A stretch of 64,000 nucleotides of DNA, from contig NZ_NQOG01000004.1 of assembly GCF_002270485.1 (NCBI RefSeq), positions 122,170-186,169 of the forward strand. Direction: 5' to 3'. Source of the DNA: Anaerostipes hominis (ex Lee et al. 2021). GTDB lineage: Bacteria; Bacillota; Clostridia; Lachnospirales; Lachnospiraceae. A model generated the notes under the pieces. The model was not told the origin of the DNA. It ran no database searches and saw nothing but the letters and a program-made list of their open reading frames with translations. Shown here piece after piece: positions 53,654-63,714 of this stretch; positions within the stretch are counted from its first letter, which is position 1, and each line of letters opens with the position of its first letter. A program made the translations under genes and the position numbers.

Positions 53654-54270
53654 ATATCATTATCGTCGACGACGACAAACTTGTGTCGGCTTCTTTGAAA
53701 ACAATTTTAGAGACATCCGGTGATGTCCATGTGCAGGCCCTGGGGTCAAGCGGTGCTGAGGCTGTCTCTTTATATGAATCATATCATCCGGATGTTCTAT
53801 TGATGGATATCCGGATGAACAGCATGAACGGCATCGAGGCTGCAAGAGAAATCCGCAGGAAACATCCGGATTCTAAAATCCTGTTCCTGACGACATTCTC
53901 TGACGATGAATATATCATCGACGCCCTGAATATCGGCGCAAAAGGCTACATCCTGAAGCAGGACTTCGAGAGCATCCTGCCTGCCCTCCACGCGGTGGAA
54001 AACGGTCAGAACGTTTTCGGAAATGAGATCATCTCAAAAATCCCAGATCTGATCTCAAACAAACAGCATTTTTCCTATTCTGACTATGGCATCAGCGAAA
54101 AAGAGCTGCTCCTGATCGAATACATAGCCAAAGGCATGAGCAATAAAGAAATTTCTGAATGTCTGTTTTTAAGCGAGGGAACAATAAGAAATTATCTGAG
54201 TGTGATCCTTGACAAACTGGAGCTCAGAGACCGGACACAGCTTGCTGTTTTTTACTATCAGCATAAATAA
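53650..54270 (+). CDS. NarL/LuxR-type response regulator
   Basis: 206 residues. Receiver domain with IIVDDDKLV, phospho-acceptor Asp in DVLLMDIRMNSMNG (about 52) and Lys in GAKGYILK; C-terminal LuxR HTH (ELLLIEYIAKGMSNKEISECLFLSEGTIRNYLSVILDKLELRDRTQL in pattern). Probably activates the divergent ABC exporter. Confidence 0.94.
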   Translation: MNIIIVDDDKLVSASLKTILETSGDVHVQALGSSGAEAVSLYESYHPDVLLMDIRMNSMNGIEAAREIRRKHPDSKILFLTTFSDDEYIIDALNIGAKGYILKQDFESILPALHAVENGQNVFGNEIISKIPDLISNKQHFSYSDYGISEKELLLIEYIAKGMSNKEISECLFLSEGTIRNYLSVILDKLELRDRTQLAVFYYQHK

Positions 54271-54403
54271 CCGCCTTTAAGAAAGACGGCCGGCAAGGCA
54301 AAACTTGACACTTCCCCGCTTGACTAGTAAAATTATCGTAACTACAAAACATTTTCCGCAGGAGCTGACAACCTGAAAACAAAAGGCAGTATCCTGAAAA
54401 TGA

Positions 54404-54459
54404 CTTTACCACTATTCTAGAAGCGCATTTTAAAGTACGACGGAAATAGCGGTAAAAAA
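54404..54459. repeat. Interspersed palindromic repeat, copy C
   Basis: Arms TTTACCACTATT / AATAGCGGTAAA around AGCGCATTTTAAAGTACGAC; opposite orientation to copies A and B as written. Sits in the 228-bp gap before the CorC-like gene, which otherwise holds nothing clear. Confidence 0.75.
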
Positions 54460-54498
54460 GCTCACACTATAAACCATATCATTTAGGAGGGATTTTAT

Positions 54499-55767
54499 TT
54501 GGACCCCAGTGTCATATTAAGATTATGTATCTTAATTATCTTACTAACTCTGTCGGCATTTTTCTCGTCGTCGGAGACTGCGCTTACGACAGTAAACGTT
54601 CATACCATCCGCGCTTTAGTGGAAGACGGCAACAGACAAGCCAAAAGAGTACTTCAGCTGATCGAGAACCCGGCAGCCATGCTCAGCAGCATCCTGATCG
54701 GAAATAACCTTGTAAATATCTCTGCCACATCTCTGGCCACTACATTAGCCATTGATGTTTTCGGAAGTGCAGGAGCAGGGATCGCAACCGGTGTTCTTAC
54801 GATTCTCGTCCTGATTTTCGGTGAGATCACTCCGAAGACCTATGCGACTATCAAAAATACGAACCTTGCACTCCGCTTCGGACCCGTCATCTACTATGTG
54901 ACCAAAGTCCTGACCCCGGTAGTGATCGTCATCAATAAGCTCTCCACAGGCCTCCTGATGCTGCTGCGGATTGATGCAAAGCAGTCAAAACAGGTCATGA
55001 CAGAGAGGGAGCTGAGAACGATCGTAGACGCCAGCCATGAAGACGGTGTTATCGAAAAAGATGAAAAAGAAATGATTTATAATGTCTTTGATTTTAAAGA
55101 CTCCATTGCCAAGGACATTATGATTCCGAGAATCGATATTACGTTTGTATCTGCCGACGCTTCTTACGACGAGGTAATGGAGCTGTTTATGGCTACACAG
55201 TATTCCCGTCTGCCGGTATATGAGGAGACGAAGGACAAGGTCATCGGAATCGTATATTTAAAGGATATCTATTTCTACCGCACACTGCACCGCGGAGAAA
55301 TCTTTCATATCAGAGACGTGTTAAGAAAACCGTTTTTCACCTATGAGACCCAGAAGATATCCAGCCTGTTAGCTCAGATGCAGCAGGAAAATGTCAGCTT
55401 CTCCATCGTTTTGGATGAATACGGGATTACAGCCGGTCTGATCACGCTGGAAGATATTTTAGAAGAACTCGTGGGTGAGATCCGGGACGAGTACGACGAC
55501 AATGAATCAGAAAGCTTCCAGGAACTTGATGACGGCTCCTATCTGGTAAACGCGTCCTTAAAGCTTGACGATTTAAACGATTTAATCGATACAGAGATCG
55601 AGTCCGAAGACTACGATTCCGTAGGCGGATATGTGATAGAACTGTTGGATCATCTTCCGTCCGAGGGAGAGACCGCATCGGATGCGTCCTTCGATTTCAA
55701 AGTGCGAAAAGTTGAAAAAAACAGATTGGAACAAATCCAGATCATCAAAAAAACTCCGCAGATATAA
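54499..55767 (+). CDS. CNNM/CorC-HlyC family membrane protein (DUF21-CBS)
   Basis: 422 residues from a TTG start with TTAGGAGGG. DUF21/CNNM membrane domain (about four helices, with SAFFSSSETALTTVN and FGEITPKTYA), two CBS domains (MIPRIDITFVSADASYDEVMELF; then LDEYGITAGLITLEDILEELVGEI) and a CorC_HlyC C-terminal domain. Family members are linked to Mg2+/Co2+ export or resistance. Stand-alone. Confidence 0.92.
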   Translation: MDPSVILRLCILIILLTLSAFFSSSETALTTVNVHTIRALVEDGNRQAKRVLQLIENPAAMLSSILIGNNLVNISATSLATTLAIDVFGSAGAGIATGVLTILVLIFGEITPKTYATIKNTNLALRFGPVIYYVTKVLTPVVIVINKLSTGLLMLLRIDAKQSKQVMTERELRTIVDASHEDGVIEKDEKEMIYNVFDFKDSIAKDIMIPRIDITFVSADASYDEVMELFMATQYSRLPVYEETKDKVIGIVYLKDIYFYRTLHRGEIFHIRDVLRKPFFTYETQKISSLLAQMQQENVSFSIVLDEYGITAGLITLEDILEELVGEIRDEYDDNESESFQELDDGSYLVNASLKLDDLNDLIDTEIESEDYDSVGGYVIELLDHLPSEGETASDASFDFKVRKVEKNRLEQIQIIKKTPQI

Positions 55768-55771
55768 CGAA

Positions 55772-55807
55772 AGGGAAAGCAGATCACACATGCTTTCCCT
55801 CTTTTTT
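55772..55807. terminator. Terminator between convergent genes
   Basis: Perfect stem AGGGAAAGCA / TGCTTTCCCT, then CTTTTTT on the plus strand; it reaches the stop of the DUF1653 gene. Confidence 0.88.
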
Positions 55808-56405
55808 ATCTTCTTGTCTTCTCATACTTCATCTTCGTCTTGATAAAGCCTTCCAGCTCACGAAGCTTCTTTTCCCGGTCATCGCCGCTTAACGGAAAGT
55901 CCATGGAAAGGCCGATGGAATCCAGTACTGTCTCAGAGATCTTGTCTTCATTCCTCCGAAGAATTTCCAGTCGTTCCTCATTGCTCTCAGCGTCCAGAAA
56001 ACGGATCAGAAGATCCTGCTGTTCTTTTTCCTGACAGTGTCCCCCGGGCTTTGGCATCTCTTTTTCCGGCAGCGATTCCGGTGCTTTCGCCTCTGGTTTT
56101 GGTATCTCCCTGTGTCTTTCTAGAATATCGCTGATCTGATGGAGGTCTGTGATACTCTGGTACGTTCTGACATCCACGCGTTCAAACCGGTATTTTGCGC
56201 TGACTCCCGGATATTTTTCATCGTCCACTTCGCTCAGAAACATGGACAGCGGTCTGGCATAGGTTTTATATTCCCCGTACAAAGCCTGGTAAATGACAAG
56301 CGCCTCTCCGGTCTCTGAGTGTTCGGCCACCGTTATAATCTGATACAATTTATCTTTGAAATGTTTATAAAAATCCCCCGGTCTGGGTATTGCCCTCTGT
56401 TTCAT
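55806..56405 (-). CDS. DUF1653 domain protein
   Basis: 199 residues. The N-terminal ~70 residues (RPGDFYKHFKDKLYQIITVAEHSETGEALVIYQALYGEYKTYARPLSMFLSEV in pattern) form the DUF1653 module, a small beta domain. The C-terminal part is charged and helical (FLDAESNEERLEIL). One base after the helicase gene, so co-transcribed. Function unknown. Confidence 0.85.
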   Translation of the reverse strand: MKQRAIPRPGDFYKHFKDKLYQIITVAEHSETGEALVIYQALYGEYKTYARPLSMFLSEVDDEKYPGVSAKYRFERVDVRTYQSITDLHQISDILERHREIPKPEAKAPESLPEKEMPKPGGHCQEKEQQDLLIRFLDAESNEERLEILRRNEDKISETVLDSIGLSMDFPLSGDDREKKLRELEGFIKTKMKYEKTRR

Positions 56406-56406
56406 A

Positions 56407-58263
56407 TCACTGCGCTCCCTTCTGCTGCTTTCTCCTCTTCCCCTCTAAAGGAAGGATAAAATCCGACACTTTACTGTCTTTATTATACATCTTTTCCACA
56501 GAAAAGACATGCAGATATTTCTTTGCCCTGGTCATTCCCACATAAAACATCCGCCGCTCTTCCTCCAATTCTTCTGTCTTCACAGCCTTTTTATATGGAA
56601 TTACCCCGTCATTGACATCAATGAGAAACACTCTCTCGTATTCCAGCCCTTTTGCGCTGTGAAGCGTGCTTATGACGACTCCCTGTTTTTCCTGATCTCC
56701 GCTCTCGGACTGTGCCTTCAGCTCCTCTGTATAACGCCTTATAAAATCAAACCACTCTTCATAAGTGTCATATCCTCTGGCAGTCTCCTGAAGTTCCTCC
56801 AGCACATCGGTGAGTTCTTCCTCCTTCAGTTTCCGTATTCTTGCATATTCCGCCAAAAATGCATTGTACCCGACAGACTTTCTTATGTAGGTGACCGCAA
56901 GAAACGGCGTCATATCCTTTAAAAGCCTCAGGTCTTCCTCCAACTCCTCGATATAGTCATAAAGCCATTCCTTGTTTCTTGTCTTCTCCTTCAGATTCTC
57001 AAAGGAAATCTCCGGCTGATCTATATATTCTCTGCTGATATAGCGCTTGGGCCGATTCATGATCCTCAAAAAAGTGCTCCGTCTCCGATCACCGAGCGCC
57101 ATCCTCATATAATCTATGATATCTCTTGCGATCCAATGCTCAAACATACTTGGAATCCCGTCTTTCACCGTAAAAGGGATATTAAATTCCATCAGCTTTC
57201 CGAGCATAGTCCTGGCTCCAAGGTTAGTCCTGACCAAAATTGATGCCTCCTCATAGGGATGTCCCTTTTGATATTCGTCCCTGAGTCTCTTTGCCACATA
57301 AGTACATTCTTCCTGCTGGTCTTTAAATGTCCTGAGCTCTATTGGAATTTCTCTGTCCCGGCAGGATCTTATCTCTTTGTCAAACCTCTTTTTGTTGGCA
57401 CGGATCACTTTCTGCGATGCCTCCACGATTTCCGGACTGGAACGGTAATTGATGTCCAGCCGGATCATTTCGGTATCTTTATAATCGTTGGGGAATCCAA
57501 GCATAATTTCCGGTTTCGCACCCCTGAACCGGTAAATAGACTGGTCGTCATCCCCCACAATAAACAGGTTATTTTTTGGCGCAGCCAGCATCTTTATGAT
57601 CTCATACTGGATCGGACTGATATCCTGGAATTCGTCAATCAGAATGTATTGAAATTTGTTCTGCCAGGCAGCCAGCAGGTCCTCTCTCTCCTTCAGAAGG
57701 CTGTACGTATAGACCAGTATGTCATCGAAGTCCATCCACTGGTTTTTCCGGAGTTTTTCATTGTATTCCTTGTAAATCAGCTGAAATATACTGTCCGCAC
57801 AGCTTTGGCTGTGATAATAGCCCATAGAAAGAAGCTGTCCTTTTACGAGGCTGATCTCACTGATCAGGGAACGCAGGAAATCCGGTTCATCTCCTGTTTC
57901 CAGATTCCGGTCCGTGATAATTTCACGGAGCAGATCATACTTTTTATGCTCCGGCAGAATACACCCCGGCCGAAAGCTGTACGCATGCTTCAAGATCGTA
58001 AAAAAAACTGCGTGAAAGGTACCGAAAGAAACTGGCAGGGATCTCCCTGCCAGTTTCAAAAAACGTTCCTTCATCTCAGCTGCCGCTGCCTTTGTAAAGG
58101 TGATGACCAGGATATTGGAGGGGTTTGCCCCGCAGTGTTCGATCAGATATTTTGTCCGTTCTGTGATGACTGTAGTTTTCCCGGACCCCGGCCCGGCAAG
58201 GACCATCATCGGGCCGTCTTTGTGGGTGATGGCCTTTGTCTGGGCCTCATTCCATTCTGTCAT
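56407..58263 (-). CDS. UvrD/Rep-family DNA helicase (second, shorter)
   Basis: 618 residues. Walker [20 protein letters not shown], motif [15 protein letters not shown], motif [19 protein letters not shown], motif [20 protein letters not shown], motif [21 protein letters not shown]. It is about 120 residues shorter than PcrA, lacks the Tudor-like tail and has an altered 2B region. Overlaps gltX by ATGA. Role in repair presumed. Confidence 0.93.
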   Translation of the reverse strand: MTEWNEAQTKAITHKDGPMMVLAGPGSGKTTVITERTKYLIEHCGANPSNILVITFTKAAAAEMKERFLKLAGRSLPVSFGTFHAVFFTILKHAYSFRPGCILPEHKKYDLLREIITDRNLETGDEPDFLRSLISEISLVKGQLLSMGYYHSQSCADSIFQLIYKEYNEKLRKNQWMDFDDILVYTYSLLKEREDLLAAWQNKFQYILIDEFQDISPIQYEIIKMLAAPKNNLFIVGDDDQSIYRFRGAKPEIMLGFPNDYKDTEMIRLDINYRSSPEIVEASQKVIRANKKRFDKEIRSCRDREIPIELRTFKDQQEECTYVAKRLRDEYQKGHPYEEASILVRTNLGARTMLGKLMEFNIPFTVKDGIPSMFEHWIARDIIDYMRMALGDRRRSTFLRIMNRPKRYISREYIDQPEISFENLKEKTRNKEWLYDYIEELEEDLRLLKDMTPFLAVTYIRKSVGYNAFLAEYARIRKLKEEELTDVLEELQETARGYDTYEEWFDFIRRYTEELKAQSESGDQEKQGVVISTLHSAKGLEYERVFLIDVNDGVIPYKKAVKTEELEEERRMFYVGMTRAKKYLHVFSVEKMYNKDSKVSDFILPLEGKRRKQQKGAQ

Positions 58264-59720
58264 GAAAGCTCTGCCTCTAATTTTTCAACAGCAGCACAAA
58301 GCCTTTTTACAGACTCCTCTTTCCCCAGAATCTCCATGAGTTCAGATGCCCCGCCGGGAGTCATCTGCTTGCCTGACACAGCCGTGCGGACCGGCCACAT
58401 GACATAGCCGTTTTTGACCTCGTGGCTCTTTGCAAACCCAAGCAGTGTCTGATAGAGGGCATCGTTGCTGAAATCTTCCTGCGCTTCAAATACCGGCACG
58501 ATTTCTTTCAGCACTTCCAGCGCAGACTCTTTTGTTGTCTTCATCTTTTTGTGCTGGTACATGGCACTGTCATATTCCGGCACATTTTCAAAGAAATCAA
58601 TATGGTCCTTAATCTCTGTAAACAGCTCGATCCGTGTCTTGACCATAGAAAGGATTTTATCAGTATCCACATCTCTTGTGATGACTTCCTTCACATACGG
58701 CATAGCCATTTCTTTGAATCTATCATCGTCCATAGCCTTGATATATTCCCCGTTCATCCATGCAAGTTTCGTCATATCAAAGACGGCCGGAGTCTTGGAC
58801 ATATGATGATAGTCAAATGCTTCTTCCAGTTCTTTCAGCGTAAAGATCTCTCTTTCCCCTCCCGGACTCCATCCGAGCAGGGCCACAAAGTTTACAATCG
58901 TCTCCGGCAGATACCCTGCCTCCAGCAGATCCTCGAAAGAAGAATGTCCGCTCCGTTTACTCAGCTTTTTGTGTTCCTCATCCGTGATGAGCGGGCAGTG
59001 TACATAGACCGGTTTCTCCCATCCGAATGCATCGTAGAGCCTGTTGTATTTCGGCGTAGATGAAAGGTATTCATTTCCCCGGACCACATGGGTGATCCCC
59101 ATCAGATGGTCGTCCACAACATTCGCGAAGTTATAAGTAGGATATCCGTCGGACTTAATAAGGATCATATCGTCCAATTCCATGTTTTCCACCGTAATTT
59201 CACCATAAATTTCATCCACAAACGTTGTGGTGCCCTCGGTAGGATTGTTCTGGCGGATCACATAAGGGATGCCGGATTTCAATTTTTCTTCCACTTCTTC
59301 ACTGCTCAGATTCAGGCAGTGTTTGTCATAATGGCTGACTACCACATCTCCTGATTTGACCTTCAGGCTAGAAAGCCTCTCCTCGTCACAAAAGCAGTAA
59401 TAAGCCTCTCCCTTGTTGATCAGCTTCTTTGCATAATCCATATAGATGCCTGCCGCCTGACGCTCACTCTGGACGTAAGGGCCGCATCCGCCGTCCTTAT
59501 CCGGCCCTTCATCATGGGCAAGTCCTGCTTTTGCAAGGGTATTATAAATAATGTCGACGGCTCCCTCTACGAGACGCTCCTGGTCTGTATCTTCTATGCG
59601 CAGCAAAAAATCTCCGCCTTCATGTTTTGCGATCAGGTAGGCATATAATGCTGTTCTTAAATTCCCTACATGCATTCTTCCCGTAGGGCTCGGGGCAAAT
59701 CTGGTTCTAACTTTACTCAT
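58260..59720 (-). CDS. gltX: Glutamyl-tRNA synthetase
   Basis: 486 residues from ATG 59720. HIGH-type [23 protein letters not shown] (about 6-28), zinc-like CFCDEER region, and [10 protein letters not shown] as KMSKS. Charges tRNA-Glu (and tRNA-Gln where GatCAB is used). The TTG at 59729 is too close to the RBS GAAAGGA. Confidence 0.95.
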   Translation of the reverse strand: MSKVRTRFAPSPTGRMHVGNLRTALYAYLIAKHEGGDFLLRIEDTDQERLVEGAVDIIYNTLAKAGLAHDEGPDKDGGCGPYVQSERQAAGIYMDYAKKLINKGEAYYCFCDEERLSSLKVKSGDVVVSHYDKHCLNLSSEEVEEKLKSGIPYVIRQNNPTEGTTTFVDEIYGEITVENMELDDMILIKSDGYPTYNFANVVDDHLMGITHVVRGNEYLSSTPKYNRLYDAFGWEKPVYVHCPLITDEEHKKLSKRSGHSSFEDLLEAGYLPETIVNFVALLGWSPGGEREIFTLKELEEAFDYHHMSKTPAVFDMTKLAWMNGEYIKAMDDDRFKEMAMPYVKEVITRDVDTDKILSMVKTRIELFTEIKDHIDFFENVPEYDSAMYQHKKMKTTKESALEVLKEIVPVFEAQEDFSNDALYQTLLGFAKSHEVKNGYVMWPVRTAVSGKQMTPGGASELMEILGKEESVKRLCAAVEKLEAELS

Positions 59721-59798
59721 CTGTTTCAAATCCTTTCTTTCGTTATCTTGTCTATTATCTCAAGAACCCCGCTTCCGGTCAAGACTCCCTCCGGATTT

Positions 59799-60986
59799 TC
59801 AGAGTCCGAAAGGCTGAAGGCTCCGATTTAGAATTCCCTTCATGTCGGCGATCAAGACTCCATAGTTTACAATAGGCACTTCCGCTTTTACAGAGGACGC
59901 TATTCTGTGCTTCATTTCTTTCGGATTCAGCATACATCCCCCACAGTGAACAATCAGATCATAGCCGCTTAAATCCTCCGGAAATGTGCTCCCGCTGGAC
60001 GTCTCAAAGATGAGCTGCTTTCCTGTATATTCTGTAAGCCATCCGGGTATCTTGACCGTTCCGATATCATCGCACTGACGGTGATGGGTGCAGCCTTCCG
60101 CGATCAGGACCCTGGAACCGTCCTTTAAATGCTTGGCAGCCCTCGCTCCCCTCACTTCCTCCAAAAGATCCCCTTTGTATCTGGCAAAAAGGATCGAAAA
60201 AGATGTCAGAGGAATATCTTCCGGCACGATGGCGGCCACCTGTTCAAATGCCTGAGAGTCTGTAATAACCAGAGAAGGCTTTCTCCCAAGATGCTTAAGT
60301 GTGTGCTCCAGTTCAGATTCTTTGACTGCAACAGAGCAGGCATCATGCTCCAGAATATCCCGGATCGTCTGCTGCTGCGGAAGGATGAGCCGCCCTTTTG
60401 GAGCCGCCGAGTCGATGGGCACGACAAGAACCACAAAGTCTCCCGGCGAGATCAGGTCGCCCACGATCTGTCTTGGCTGTTCTTCTTCTGGGAGAAGCTT
60501 TCCGATAGCCTCTTTCAGCTCAAAGATGCCTTCTTTGGTCACCGCGCTGACAAAACAGGTATGATCTGTATCTTCCGCCCTGTCTCTGCCTGCCAGATCT
60601 GTCTTGTTATATACGATCAGATAGGGCAGCTTTCTCTCCCTGATCAGATCAAGAATTCCCTGTTCAAACTCCGTAAGGCCTGTTTTCGCATCCGCTATGA
60701 CCAGGGCGATGTCTGTCTTTCTCAGCACTTCTTTCGCCTTCTTCACCCTCTTTTCTCCCAGTTCACCCTCATCATCCAGCCCAGGGGTGTCGATCATCAC
60801 AACCGGTCCCAGGGGCAAAAGTTCCATTGCCTTGCAGACCGGATCTGTGGTCGTACCTTTCACATCTGAAACAATAGCCAGCTCCTGACCGGTCAATGCA
60901 TTAACTATGCTGGATTTTCCTGCGTTTCTCCTTCCAAACAATGCGATATGAATTCTGTCTCCTCTCGGCGTCTCATTTAAACCCAT
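59799..60986 (-). CDS. hydF: [FeFe]-hydrogenase maturation GTPase HydF
   Basis: 395 residues. GTPase domain: GRRNAGKSSIVNAL (G1), GTTTDPV (G2), DTPGLDDEGELG (G3), YNKTDLAG (G4). Dimerisation domain follows; the cluster-binding C-terminus has EGCTHHRQCDDIG and HCGGCMLNPKEMKHR, giving the three Cys ligands. Scaffold for H-cluster assembly with HydE and HydG (not in this window). Indicates a hydrogen-metabolising anaerobe. Confidence 0.95.
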   Translation of the reverse strand: MGLNETPRGDRIHIALFGRRNAGKSSIVNALTGQELAIVSDVKGTTTDPVCKAMELLPLGPVVMIDTPGLDDEGELGEKRVKKAKEVLRKTDIALVIADAKTGLTEFEQGILDLIRERKLPYLIVYNKTDLAGRDRAEDTDHTCFVSAVTKEGIFELKEAIGKLLPEEEQPRQIVGDLISPGDFVVLVVPIDSAAPKGRLILPQQQTIRDILEHDACSVAVKESELEHTLKHLGRKPSLVITDSQAFEQVAAIVPEDIPLTSFSILFARYKGDLLEEVRGARAAKHLKDGSRVLIAEGCTHHRQCDDIGTVKIPGWLTEYTGKQLIFETSSGSTFPEDLSGYDLIVHCGGCMLNPKEMKHRIASSVKAEVPIVNYGVLIADMKGILNRSLQPFGL

Positions 60987-61074
60987 CGTCTGTCTCCTTT
61001 ATCTCTTTCTTCGTCGGCTGATTTCTTTTTCAGTATATACCACCGGATGTTTTGAATCAATAGAACAAAAATAA

Positions 61075-61120
61075 TAAAAGGCCGAACAGTCTTATGCTGT
61101 CCCGCCTGTTACCTTTTATC
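61075..61120 (-). terminator. Probable terminator of the TVP38/VTT gene
   Basis: Imperfect dyad AAAGG..AACAG / CTGTT..CCTTT followed on the minus strand by TTATTATTTTTG. Confidence 0.45.
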
Positions 61121-61136
61121 TTTATTGATTTTGAGT

Positions 61137-61721
61137 CTACCGCAGCAGCAGCGGGAGCATGGCGCCTCCCAGGCTGTATACCACGATCGTGACCGGCCTC
61201 CCCAGAAAAAGAATCGTTAAAAACTTTCTCCATGACATATCCGTAAGCCCCGCCAGCATACACAGTACATCATCCGGTGCACCCGGAAGAAGGATCGCAG
61301 CTGTAAACACAACGTCAAACTTTTTTCCGGTCAAAAACTTTTTCCTGGTCTTTTCATATGTCTCATCGTTTACAAAAAGCCTGATGAATTTTTCTCCGTA
61401 TCGTCTTGCCAGGTAAAAATTAATGCAGGAACCGATGAGTATCCCGACAGCACTGTATAAGAACCCATACCAGGGTCCGAAAAAGACGACTCCTGCCAGA
61501 CAGGTCAGTCCTCCCGGAATCACCGCTATGACAACCTGTGCGATCTGGATCACAATAAACAGAAGCGGTCCCCAAAAACTGCTCTGCCGGATAAACAGTT
61601 CCAACTGATCTCTGTTTGTAAAAATCCCTTTTTGGTAACCGTAAATTGAAAATATGATCAACGCTCCGATCAACACCAGAGTTGTGAAATTTGTCGCTTT
61701 TTTTACTGCTTGTCTGCTCAT
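61137..61721 (-). CDS. TVP38/TMEM64 (VTT domain) membrane protein
   Basis: 194 residues from ATG 61721 (AGGCGGTG RBS). Five or so membrane helices; the VTT/SNARE-associated core includes FFGPWYGFLYSAVGILIGSCINFYLARRYGEKFI and a GAPDDVLCMLAGLTDMSWRKF re-entrant region. DedA-like scramblases or transporters belong to this fold; substrate unknown. Confidence 0.9.
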   Translation of the reverse strand: MSRQAVKKATNFTTLVLIGALIIFSIYGYQKGIFTNRDQLELFIRQSSFWGPLLFIVIQIAQVVIAVIPGGLTCLAGVVFFGPWYGFLYSAVGILIGSCINFYLARRYGEKFIRLFVNDETYEKTRKKFLTGKKFDVVFTAAILLPGAPDDVLCMLAGLTDMSWRKFLTILFLGRPVTIVVYSLGGAMLPLLLR

Positions 61722-61822
61722 AAACTGACACCGCCTTTCTTTTACTATCTCTATCATAGCGGACAGTTCTGAAATCCGGCAGACAAAAACATAACAAAAT
61801 TCTTACAATTCTATCGGATCAG

Positions 61823-62575
61823 CTATGAAATATACTTCTCTATCACAGCCGCAGCTTTTTTAATCTCCTCTGTATCGGTGACAAAACGTTCATACTCACT
61901 CATCATCGGCAGTCCCATGCTGACATCCGGTTTTCGGTATTCCATCCCGCTCTGAACCGTCTTCTTGCCAGACATATGGAATGCTTCAAAAGGAGCTTCT
62001 TTTAAAAATTCTTCGATCACTGCTGCGTTAACTCCTGATCCGACCATAACTGTGATATCTTTTCCTGCCACTTCCAGAAGGCTTTTCAGAAGTTCCTTTC
62101 CATCAGTACAGCAATTTTTCTGCCCGGATGTAAGTACGGCGTCAATGCCCAGTTCAATCGCCTGGACCATCGCCTCATAGGGATTCACACACATATCAAA
62201 TGCCCTGTTCAGTGTGACGGACATCCCCATCGTCTTCTGCATCAGGCTTTCCATACGTCTCATATCCAGCCGTCCGTCTTTTGTAAGGCATCCGAACACC
62301 ACGCCGTCTGCCCCAAGTTCCCTGAAATGGTGGATCTCACTTTTCATAAGAGAAAACTCATCATCAGTGTATAAAAAATCTCCGAACCTTGGCCGGATGA
62401 GCACATGGACTGGGATGTCGAGCCGTATCTTGATCATTTCCAATAATTTAGGACTGGGTGTGATCCCGCCGATCATCAGGTCAGCACAGAGTTCAAGCCT
62501 CTTTGCCCCTGCCTCTTTTGCTGCCCTTGCGGACTCAAAAGAGTCTACACAACATTCCAACATAATCTCTCCCAT
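61823..62575 (-). CDS. cutC: CutC-family protein (TIM barrel)
   Basis: 250 residues from ATG 62575 (AGGAGG eight bases upstream). Typical CutC blocks: LECCVDSFESARAAKEAGAKRLELCADLMIGGITPS, VHVLIRPRFGDFLYTDDEF, VTLNRAFDM, DAVLTSGQ. Named for copper homeostasis, though a direct role in copper is doubtful in bacteria (family knowledge). Confidence 0.94.
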   Translation of the reverse strand: MGEIMLECCVDSFESARAAKEAGAKRLELCADLMIGGITPSPKLLEMIKIRLDIPVHVLIRPRFGDFLYTDDEFSLMKSEIHHFRELGADGVVFGCLTKDGRLDMRRMESLMQKTMGMSVTLNRAFDMCVNPYEAMVQAIELGIDAVLTSGQKNCCTDGKELLKSLLEVAGKDITVMVGSGVNAAVIEEFLKEAPFEAFHMSGKKTVQSGMEYRKPDVSMGLPMMSEYERFVTDTEEIKKAAAVIEKYIS

Positions 62576-62587
62576 AGTCATTACCTC

Positions 62588-63496
62588 CTAGAAAAATGAC
62601 AGCTGTTCTGCCTCAAACTGGGCATTTTTTTCTTTTATAATGCTTCTGAAATCCGTTTGGACTTCATACTTGGTGCGGACCTCCGAAATCCTTTGAAATA
62701 AATCTTTTTTATAATCCTTATATTCTTTTCCATAACTGAACAGCCTGGTCAGACGTTGTTCATACTGCGGAAATTCTTCTCTTACAAAGTTAAAAAATAC
62801 GGCCCGGGTTGGTCCCTTTAAATTCAAATTCGATGTGATCAGATAATGGATATCTCTCTGTTTTGTCTCAGAAAATACAGCCTCCAGATTCTCTCTGGTG
62901 CTTGTAATGTCTGGAATAACAGGCATCATATGGACACCCGTGGACGCATTTGTCTTTCGAAATTCACTGAGAACATCAAACCTCCGTGAGGAAGAAACCC
63001 CTCCCGGCTCCAATACGCTCCTTATGTCTTCGTCCATGGTGGTGACCGTCGCCGCAATGTTTACGTAGGCTACTCTGGATAACTGATCGATCAGGTCATA
63101 GTCTCTCAATATTAAATCAGACTTTGTAGAAATGATAGCCGGATTCTCAAATCGGATCAAAAGCTTTAAAAGCTCCGGCATGATCCTGTACTGCTCCTCT
63201 GCCGGCTGGTAATTGTCTGTCACACCTCCAAGGTTAATAACCTGATGATCCCAGTTCCTGCTCTTTAACTGGCGTTCCAGCCGCTCTGCTATGTTCGTCT
63301 TGACAAAAATCTCATGGTAGAAATCATCCGACTCCATATATTGATGGGAATAAAGAGCGAAGCAATACTGGCAGCGGTGGGCACATCCCCTGTATATATT
63401 CAAATCCCAGTGGTAAGGAAATCTTCCGCGGACCCGGTTGCAGGCCGCGGAACATTGAATCTCTCTGTATTCGTTCTCCTGCACTTTTCCGGTCAT
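62588..63496 (-). CDS. Radical-SAM protein of the SPL/COG1533 type
   Basis: 302 residues. Cluster motif YRGCAHRCQYCFAL (about 34-47), with preceding PYHWDLNIY. The fold resembles spore photoproduct lyase-like proteins of COG1533, but the protein is shorter and general DNA-repair activity is only inferred. Overlaps the zinc-ribbon gene by ATGA, so the two work together. Confidence 0.85.
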   Translation of the reverse strand: MTGKVQENEYREIQCSAACNRVRGRFPYHWDLNIYRGCAHRCQYCFALYSHQYMESDDFYHEIFVKTNIAERLERQLKSRNWDHQVINLGGVTDNYQPAEEQYRIMPELLKLLIRFENPAIISTKSDLILRDYDLIDQLSRVAYVNIAATVTTMDEDIRSVLEPGGVSSSRRFDVLSEFRKTNASTGVHMMPVIPDITSTRENLEAVFSETKQRDIHYLITSNLNLKGPTRAVFFNFVREEFPQYEQRLTRLFSYGKEYKDYKKDLFQRISEVRTKYEVQTDFRSIIKEKNAQFEAEQLSFF

Positions 63497-63714
63497 CCCA
63501 TAAGAAAATCCAGAATGTTCATACCTTCTGAAGTCTGGCTCTTATATAACTCGGTAAATCCGCAGCGGGTACAGCTGATGGTAATAAACTTTTTATTCTG
63601 TATATCAAAAATCTTGGCAAAATTCCCTCCGGTGGCCTGAAACTGATCATGTTCATAGGAGTTGCATCCGCATTTGTGACAGACAAACTGTCTTCTCTCA
63701 ATATTTTGATCCAT
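63493..63714 (-). CDS. Zinc-ribbon protein (putative nucleic-acid-binding)
   Basis: 73 residues from ATG 63714 (AAGGGAG RBS). Two Cys pairs, FVCHKCGCNSYE and ISCTRCGFTELY, form one zinc ribbon around the FQATGGNFAKIFDIQNKKF segment. Coupled to the radical-SAM gene. Function unknown. Confidence 0.85.
   Translation of the reverse strand: MDQNIERRQFVCHKCGCNSYEHDQFQATGGNFAKIFDIQNKKFITISCTRCGFTELYKSQTSEGMNILDFLMG

Noticed and set aside
57259..58407. 382-codon plus-strand frame
   Set aside because: Antisense to the UvrD-like helicase and gltX, which have complete motifs; no RBS and low-complexity translation. A shadow of GC-rich codon use.
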